Source: Acidobacteriota bacterium (lineage in GTDB: Bacteria; Acidobacteriota; Blastocatellia; Pyrinomonadales; Pyrinomonadaceae). Taken from it: a DNA stretch of 11,779 nucleotides. Shown here piece by piece: positions 7,689 through 11,779 of this stretch. The position numbers and the translations under genes are program-made. Position 1 is the first letter of the stretch, and the number at the start of each line of letters is the position of its first letter. Below the pieces are notes generated by a model. It searched no databases. It was not told the origin of the DNA and was given only the letters and a program-made list of their open reading frames with translations. The stretch spans positions 1 through 11,779 of the forward strand of contig JAEWBM010000166.1 of NCBI GenBank assembly GCA_023391155.1, given 5' to 3'.

Positions 7689-8545
7689 ACAAGGCCGTGG
7701 GTGATCTTTACACTTTCGAAAACGCCGGCGAGACCGCCGATTTTATCCGGGGCCGATTCGGTAAAGCTCCACGCGTAGCCGTCGTCCTCGGCAGCGGCCT
7801 CGGTGCATTCGCCGACGAACTTGAGAACGCCGTTTCTATCCCCTATGACGAGATCCCGCACTTCGTCCGCTCGACCGTCGAGGGCCATGCGGGCCGACTG
7901 GTCCTAGGTGAGATCGGCGGCGTCCCCCTCGCCGTCCAGCAGGGAAGGTTTCATTACTACGAGGGCTACTCGTTGGAGCAGGTCATCTTCCCGATGCGCG
8001 TCTTCAGCCGGTTGGGTGTAGAAAGCGTTATCCTTACAAATGCCGCCGGCAGCTTGAAATCCGAGATGCCGCCCGGCCATCTGATGCTGATCACCGATCA
8101 CTTGAATCTGATGGGAGTCAATCCGCTCCGCGGCCCTAACGATGAACGCTTCGGCCCTCGCTTTCCGGATATGACAGGCGTCTACGATACCGGGCACCAG
8201 AATGTGATCGCGTCCGCAGCCGACGCCGTGGCACATGATCTCGGCATTGAAGGGTTTCTTCAGCGAGGCGTCTATTGCGCCCTTTCAGGACCGACTTATG
8301 AAACCCCGGCGGAGATACGCCTATATCGCCTGCTCGGCGCCGATGCGGTCGGAATGTCCACCGTGCCCGAGGCGGTCGCCGCACGCCATTGCGGAATGCG
8401 TGTCGCCGGCATTTCGTGCATCACCAATTACGCCGCCGGGATGACCGAAGAGCCCATCGACCACAGCGAAGTTATGCAGACCGGTGCCCGCGTCGCCGAG
8501 GCGTTCAAACAGCTTTTATCTCGCACGATCAAAGCGATCGGCTAA
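7685..8545 (+). CDS. Purine nucleoside phosphorylase, trimeric (PNP-I/MTAP superfamily) type
   Basis: The enzyme cleaves purine nucleosides with phosphate to a free base and (deoxy)ribose-1-phosphate in the cytosol. Numbered from the TTG start, the 286 residues show the phosphate loop VLGSGLG (34-40), GRFHYYEGY (87-95), TNAAGS (118-123), GPTYETPAEIR (202-212), VGMSTVPE (222-229) and CITN (245-248). The Asn of the last motif typically marks trimeric enzymes preferring 6-oxopurines (inosine, guanosine). The start is uncertain. A TTG at 7685 overlaps the upstream TGA, and AAAGGAG ends only 2 bases before it. A GTG at 7697 would lie 14 bases from the same element. A methylthioinosine phosphorylase role is a possible alternative given the MTA-deaminase-like gene downstream, but the sequence reads more like general PNP. 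Confidence 0.93.
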   Translation: MNKAVGDLYTFENAGETADFIRGRFGKAPRVAVVLGSGLGAFADELENAVSIPYDEIPHFVRSTVEGHAGRLVLGEIGGVPLAVQQGRFHYYEGYSLEQVIFPMRVFSRLGVESVILTNAAGSLKSEMPPGHLMLITDHLNLMGVNPLRGPNDERFGPRFPDMTGVYDTGHQNVIASAADAVAHDLGIEGFLQRGVYCALSGPTYETPAEIRLYRLLGADAVGMSTVPEAVAARHCGMRVAGISCITNYAAGMTEEPIDHSEVMQTGARVAEAFKQLLSRTIKAIG

Positions 8546-8557
8546 TAGCTAAACTCT

Positions 8558-9187
8558 ATGTTCATTGGTATCTGTGGAGGAACAGGCTCAGGCAAAACGA
8601 CCATCGCACGGGCGATTGTCGAGGCCGTCGGCAAGGAAAACGTCGTCCTTATCGAGCAGGATTCGTATTACCGAAATCTTGCCGATATGCCGCTGGACGA
8701 ACGTCACCAGGCGAACTTTGACCATCCGGACGCGATCGACAGCGACATGCTCGTCAATCATCTGCTCCGCCTTAAGCAAGGCCTGCCGGTCGAGATGCCG
8801 CTTTACGATTTTGTCACGCACACCCGCAGCGATGAGATCGAGGTCATCGAACCGCGTCCCGTTGTCGTAGTTGAGGGAATACTTATTTTTGCGGAGCCTC
8901 GCGTTCTCGACCTACTCGACCTCCGCGTTTTCGTGGATACGCCGAACGATGTGCGTCTCATCCGGCGGCTCCGCCGCGACATCAATGAACGGGGCCGCAC
9001 GTTCGAACGCACGCTCGAGCAATACGAGCGGACCATCCGCCCGATGCACTTTGAATTTGTCGAGCCATCCAAGCGCCACGCGGACATCATCTTACCCGAA
9101 GGGTCGAACACGGGCTTGACGGTCGAGGTGCTTTGCAGCATCGTCCGTGAACGGCTCGCGGCCGAACATATACCTGCCGTAACTTAA
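8558..9187 (+). CDS. udk: Uridine kinase (uridine/cytidine kinase)
   Basis: This cytosolic P-loop kinase phosphorylates uridine (and cytidine) to UMP (CMP), committing salvaged pyrimidine nucleosides to the nucleotide pool. The 209-residue product is full length for the bacterial family. It has the Walker A GGTGSGKT (7-14), the substrate segment EQDSYYRNL, the NFDHPDAID motif, YDFVTHTR, the EGILIF strand and the lid-type Arg-rich segment RLIRRLRRDINERGR. The ATG at 8558 comes 12 bases after the PNP stop and has no recognisable Shine-Dalgarno. The gene is followed directly (0 bases) by cytidine deaminase, so cytidine can be turned into uridine and then UMP by adjacent gene products. Confidence 0.95.
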   Translation: MFIGICGGTGSGKTTIARAIVEAVGKENVVLIEQDSYYRNLADMPLDERHQANFDHPDAIDSDMLVNHLLRLKQGLPVEMPLYDFVTHTRSDEIEVIEPRPVVVVEGILIFAEPRVLDLLDLRVFVDTPNDVRLIRRLRRDINERGRTFERTLEQYERTIRPMHFEFVEPSKRHADIILPEGSNTGLTVEVLCSIVRERLAAEHIPAVT

Positions 9188-9586
9188 ATGAGCAACGCCG
9201 ACAAACTGATCGAGATCGCGCGCCGCGCACGTGAGAACGCTCACGCACCGTACTCGAAGTTTAGTGTTGGAGCCGCGGTTGAGACCGGGTTCGTGTTGAT
9301 CTATGCAGGGTGCAATATAGAATCCGCCACCTTTGGCTTGACGATGTGCGCCGAGCGGGTCGCCATCTGGAAAGCTCTCTCTGACGGAGCGAGAGATTTT
9401 AAGGCCATCGCAATCGTTGCGGATACCGACGAGCTGACGCCGCCGTGCGGTACCTGCCGTCAGATCATTTGGGAATTCTGCGGGGATATCCCGGTCACGA
9501 TGGCAAACCTCGCCGGTAAAACCGAAACGATCCAGATGAGTGAACTGCTCCCCCGCCCGTTCGATTCTACCTTCTTAAACGAATAG
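9188..9586 (+). CDS. cdd: Cytidine deaminase
   Basis: This zinc enzyme converts cytidine and deoxycytidine to uridine and deoxyuridine in the cytosol. The 132 residues fit the short tetrameric class. Substrate-binding GCNIES (41-46) is followed by the zinc/catalytic CAER with Cys54 and proton-shuttling Glu56, and by PCGTCRQ supplying Cys87 and Cys90. The ATG at 9188 directly abuts the udk stop (9185-9187) with no spacer and no Shine-Dalgarno, implying translational coupling. The C terminus (LLPRPFDSTFL) is typical of the family, so the gene is intact. Confidence 0.96.
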   Translation: MSNADKLIEIARRARENAHAPYSKFSVGAAVETGFVLIYAGCNIESATFGLTMCAERVAIWKALSDGARDFKAIAIVADTDELTPPCGTCRQIIWEFCGDIPVTMANLAGKTETIQMSELLPRPFDSTFLNE

Positions 9587-9604
9587 AATAAGTGAAGGCA
9601 CCCA

Positions 9605-9826
9605 ATGATCGACGAACTCGACGACATCCCCGAATTCCGTATCGATCGCACCAAGATAAAGGTGCTTTCGCAGCCGGACGACACCGACGACGTCGAATAT
9701 TGGCGTAATGCCACCGTGAAAGAACGGCTTCAGCACGCCGAACGCCTTCGAAGGATCGCATATGGAGCTAGAGCTACCGAAAGACTTCAAAGAGTTCTTC
9801 GCGTCGTTAGGATCGAAGAAAGTTAG
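9605..9826 (+). CDS. Small protein preceding a nucleotidyltransferase; antitoxin-like, unnamed family
   Basis: This 73-residue soluble, charged protein has a good Shine-Dalgarno (GAAGG, 9594-9598, 6 bases from the ATG), 18 bases after cdd. Its pattern is DDVEYWRNATVKERLQH, then LRRIAYGARATERLQRVL. From memory this resembles small proteins (YW...TPEERL...LRR..YG..ATERLQRVLEVV) commonly encoded just before an AbiEii/MNT-like nucleotidyltransferase; I could not run a search. Its last 65 bases overlap the next gene in another frame, yet the family-like C terminus lies inside that overlap, which argues both frames are real. A partner or antitoxin-like regulatory role is inference; no enzymatic motif is visible. 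Confidence 0.7.
   Translation: MIDELDDIPEFRIDRTKIKVLSQPDDTDDVEYWRNATVKERLQHAERLRRIAYGARATERLQRVLRVVRIEES
9751..9755 (+). promoter_or_regulatory. Ribosome binding site of the nucleotidyltransferase gene, inside the upstream gene
   Basis: AAGGA lies 6 bases before the ATG at 9762, within the coding region of the 73-residue small protein. It supports the overlapping start and independent re-initiation on the same mRNA. Confidence 0.65.
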
Positions 9827-10250
9827 GTACTTGCTTATCGGGGGGTACGCCGTGATCGTTTACGGTTACTCTCGCAATACCAGTGACATCGATCTGGTTG
9901 TTTCGAACGACGCCGAAAATGCGAAGAGGTGTGTTGAGGCGCTTGCACAGTTTGGTTTTGCAGGTGAAGCTCTCAGCGAGGACTTGTTTTTGGGACCTCC
10001 AGAAAAAGTTGTGCAGCTAGGATTCCCTCCTGTAAAGATCGAAATTCTCAACTATTTGGAAGGAGTGGCCTTTGACGAGGCGTACGAGCGACGCACCACC
10101 GTACGCATTGAAGATATCGATATCGACGTTATTTCACTAGAAGATCTGATTCAGAACAAGACCAAGGTCGGCCGTCTGCAGGATCTATTGGATATCGAAA
10201 AGCTCACCGAGCGAAATGAGGAAAAGCTCCGTGACAAGTCAACAGAATGA
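9762..10250 (+). CDS. Nucleotidyltransferase-fold protein (AbiEii/MNT-like)
   Basis: This 162-residue soluble protein has a polymerase-beta-type nucleotidyltransferase core. The GG motif (LLIGGYAVIVYGY, 24-36) is followed by SDIDLVV with the two metal-binding acids Asp42 and Asp44. The third acid position appears to be Glu94 in VKIEILN, where relatives I recall usually have Asp. The C-terminal part (DVISLEDLIQNKTKVGRLQD) is typical of proteins annotated as AbiEii-like or minimal nucleotidyltransferases. Such proteins may transfer NMP to proteins or RNA, often in toxin-antitoxin or phage-defence pairs. The gene overlaps the upstream small protein by 65 bases, and its TGA overlaps the next ATG (ATGA at 10247-10250). 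Local G+C is lower than in its neighbours, suggesting acquisition by transfer. The cellular target is unknown. Confidence 0.8.
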   Translation: MELELPKDFKEFFASLGSKKVRYLLIGGYAVIVYGYSRNTSDIDLVVSNDAENAKRCVEALAQFGFAGEALSEDLFLGPPEKVVQLGFPPVKIEILNYLEGVAFDEAYERRTTVRIEDIDIDVISLEDLIQNKTKVGRLQDLLDIEKLTERNEEKLRDKSTE

Positions 10251-11659
10251 TCAAACTGAAGTTTTTAACATCCGCTGTTTGGGCAATAGCTTTAGTTCTA
10301 TCGCTCGCCCACGTTGAGGTTCATGGCCAACGGTCGGAACGAGTTGACCTTATCATCTCCGGCGGTACCGTCGTCACGATGAATGCTGACCGCCGCGTGA
10401 TCGAGGACGGGGCCGTTGCGGTGAGCGGCGGCAAGATCGTCGCCGTCGGCTCGCGGACCGAAATAGCTTCGAAGTTTCGCGGCAAAGAAACGATCGATGC
10501 CCGCGGCCGTGCCGTCATTCCCGGCCTGATAAATACGCACACGCACATTCCGATGACGCTCTTCCGCGGCATCGCCGACGACCTTGAGCTTCAGGAGTGG
10601 CTCACGAAATTCATCTTTCCGGCGGAAGCAAAGAACGTCGATGAGGCCTTTGTCCGCGCCGGCACACGGCTCGGCCTTGCCGAGATGATCCGCGGCGGGA
10701 CCACGACATACTGCGACATGTATTACTTTGAGGATGCTATCGCCGAAGAGACATCAAAGGCCGGCGTTCGCGGCGTCCTCGGTCAGACGGTCATTGATTT
10801 TCCTGTGCCGGATGCGAAAACATTTGCCGAGGGCCTCACCCTAACCGAAAAATTCATCGATCGGTGGCAGGGCGATCCGTTGATCACACCTGCCGTCGCC
10901 CCGCACGCGCCTTACACCGTCTCCGAAAGCAATCTCACCGATGCGCGTGCACTTTCCGATCGGTTAAAGGCCCCGCTGGTCATCCACCTCGCCGAGGCAA
11001 AGACAGAGACCGACGACATCCTCAAAAAATATGGAATGCGGCCCATCGAGTTTCTCGACAAGATCGCCTTTTTTAACGAAAGAACCATCGCCGCGCACGT
11101 GGTTCAAGCGAATTCCGCCGAATTAGACATTTTAAAGAATAAGGGGGTCGGTGTTGCCCATAACCCACAATCGAATATGAAGCTTGCGGCCGGTGTGGCA
11201 CCGGTCCCGCTCATGCTCGAAAAGGGAATGAATGTCGGCCTCGGCACCGACGGGCCGGCATCGAACAACGATCTCAGTATTTGGGAAGAGATGGACACCG
11301 CGGCGAAATTACACAAGGTGACTACCGGCGATCCAAAGGTCGTTTCCGCCGAACAGGCCTTCGCGATGGCCACCATTGGCGGCGCCCGTGCGTTGCACAT
11401 GGGTGCCTCGATCGGCTCGCTCGAGCCCGGCAAGCTTGCCGACATCGTCATCGTCGATATCGACAGCCTTCACCAGTCGCCGATGTATAACATCTATTCC
11501 CACCTCGTTTACGCGACAAAATCCGCAGACGTCCGCACCGTCATTATCAACGGCCGCATCGTTATGCGTGACCGCCGTTTGTTGACCCTCAACGAAAGTG
11601 CTATAAAAAAAGACGCAACCGTTTACAGGAATAAGGTCATCGAAAGTCTGAAAAACTAA
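10247..11659 (+). CDS. Exported amidohydrolase, 5'-methylthioadenosine/S-adenosylhomocysteine deaminase-like
   Basis: This metal-dependent hydrolase of the MtaD/SsnA-type amidohydrolase family deaminates adenosine-type nucleosides such as MTA and SAH. The 470 residues show likely metal ligands His98 and His100 (THTH), His247 (IHLAE) and Asp335 (GTDGP). Likely active-site partners are His220 (APHAPYT), Glu250 and His284. A beta-sandwich domain made from both termini (VDLIISGGTVV; ADIVIVD, VIINGRIVM) is also present. Unlike cytosolic MtaD, it begins with a classic signal peptide: MIKLK, a hydrophobic core (6-21) and a VHG-Q type cleavage site near residue 27. This points to the periplasm or outside. 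No lipobox is seen. The ATG at 10247 overlaps the upstream stop by 4 bases and has no strong Shine-Dalgarno. It is the last gene of the nucleoside run. Exact substrate is uncertain; triazine or guanine deaminase relatives are alternatives. Confidence 0.88.
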   Translation: MIKLKFLTSAVWAIALVLSLAHVEVHGQRSERVDLIISGGTVVTMNADRRVIEDGAVAVSGGKIVAVGSRTEIASKFRGKETIDARGRAVIPGLINTHTHIPMTLFRGIADDLELQEWLTKFIFPAEAKNVDEAFVRAGTRLGLAEMIRGGTTTYCDMYYFEDAIAEETSKAGVRGVLGQTVIDFPVPDAKTFAEGLTLTEKFIDRWQGDPLITPAVAPHAPYTVSESNLTDARALSDRLKAPLVIHLAEAKTETDDILKKYGMRPIEFLDKIAFFNERTIAAHVVQANSAELDILKNKGVGVAHNPQSNMKLAAGVAPVPLMLEKGMNVGLGTDGPASNNDLSIWEEMDTAAKLHKVTTGDPKVVSAEQAFAMATIGGARALHMGASIGSLEPGKLADIVIVDIDSLHQSPMYNIYSHLVYATKSADVRTVIINGRIVMRDRRLLTLNESAIKKDATVYRNKVIESLKN

Positions 11660-11662
11660 TGG

Positions 11663-11697
11663 GGCGGGCCTCGCGTTTTGGCTCGCCAAAATTATTT
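11663..11697 (+). terminator. Probable terminator of the nucleoside operon
   Basis: GGCGGGCC (11663-11670) pairs with GGCTCGCC (11680-11687) as an 8-bp stem with one G-U pair and a 9-base loop, starting 3 bases after the deaminase stop. The following bases (AAAATTATTT) are AT-rich but not a clean U-run, so termination may be only moderate. Confidence 0.55.
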
Positions 11698-11700
11698 AGC

Positions 11701-11726
11701 CCGCAGAAATTTTCATCCGTCTGCGG
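11701..11726. repeat. Second inverted repeat downstream of the operon
   Basis: CCGCAGA (11701-11707) and TCTGCGG (11720-11726) form a perfect 7-bp stem with a 12-base loop and no immediate U-tract. It may back up the preceding terminator or belong to a downstream element cut off by the window edge. I see no gene in the remaining bases to 11779. Confidence 0.4.
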
Positions 11727-11779
11727 CAGGTCTTTATAAGTGAGCATACCCCCGGCAGTTCGCTTTTGGCCTTTACGGA

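Noticed and set aside
9605..9826. Possibility that the 73-residue frame is a chance ORF overlapping the nucleotidyltransferase
   Set aside because: It has a well-placed Shine-Dalgarno, and its C terminus inside the overlap keeps a recognisable family-like pattern; kept as a CDS at moderate confidence.
1..11779. CRISPR array, tRNA, rRNA, insertion sequence or phage genes
   Set aside because: No regularly spaced repeats, cloverleaf-like sequence, transposase or integrase motifs or terminal inverted repeats were seen by eye.

Overview
The window is 11.8 kb of moderately GC-rich, tightly packed bacterial chromosome. Gene content and style suggest an Acidobacteriota genome, probably Blastocatellia / Pyrinomonadaceae-like. 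The hints are a large Ig-like surface protein ending in a carboxypeptidase-regulatory-like domain, a ClpB-centred chaperone cluster and an exported amidohydrolase. No rRNA or other phylogenetic marker is present, so this placement is inference.

Layout. (1) Positions 2-1474, plus strand: the 3' part of a large extracellular or surface protein, cut by the window edge. (2) A strong bidirectional terminator at about 1495-1528. (3) Positions 1551-5485, minus strand: a protein-quality-control operon transcribed hsp20 -> clpB -> grpE. It is driven by a near-consensus promoter (TTGACA, 17-base spacer, TATTAT) at 5551-5579 and has a terminator-like hairpin between hsp20 and clpB. (4) A 210-base divergent intergenic region (5486-5695). 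(5) Positions 5696-11659, plus strand: eight tightly packed genes that look like one operon. They encode two nucleoside-type ABC permeases, purine nucleoside phosphorylase, uridine kinase, cytidine deaminase, a 73-residue small protein overlapping a nucleotidyltransferase-fold protein, and a signal-peptide-bearing MTA/SAH-deaminase-type amidohydrolase. A probable terminator follows at 11663-11697.

How the genes work together. The minus-strand genes supply a holdase (sHsp), a disaggregase (ClpB) and the nucleotide-exchange factor of DnaK (GrpE), although no dnaK or dnaJ is present here. The plus-strand genes import nucleosides, deaminate cytidine to uridine, phosphorylate uridine to UMP and phosphorolyse purine nucleosides. 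The terminal amidohydrolase carries an N-terminal export signal. One coherent hypothesis is that adenosine-type nucleosides are deaminated outside the cytoplasm to 6-oxopurine nucleosides, which suit a trimeric-type PNP once imported. The ATPase and the substrate-binding lipoprotein expected with the two permeases are absent here. The small-protein/nucleotidyltransferase pair has lower G+C than its surroundings, resembles a toxin-antitoxin-like two-gene module and is inserted in frame with the operon's transcription; this is the least explained part of the window.
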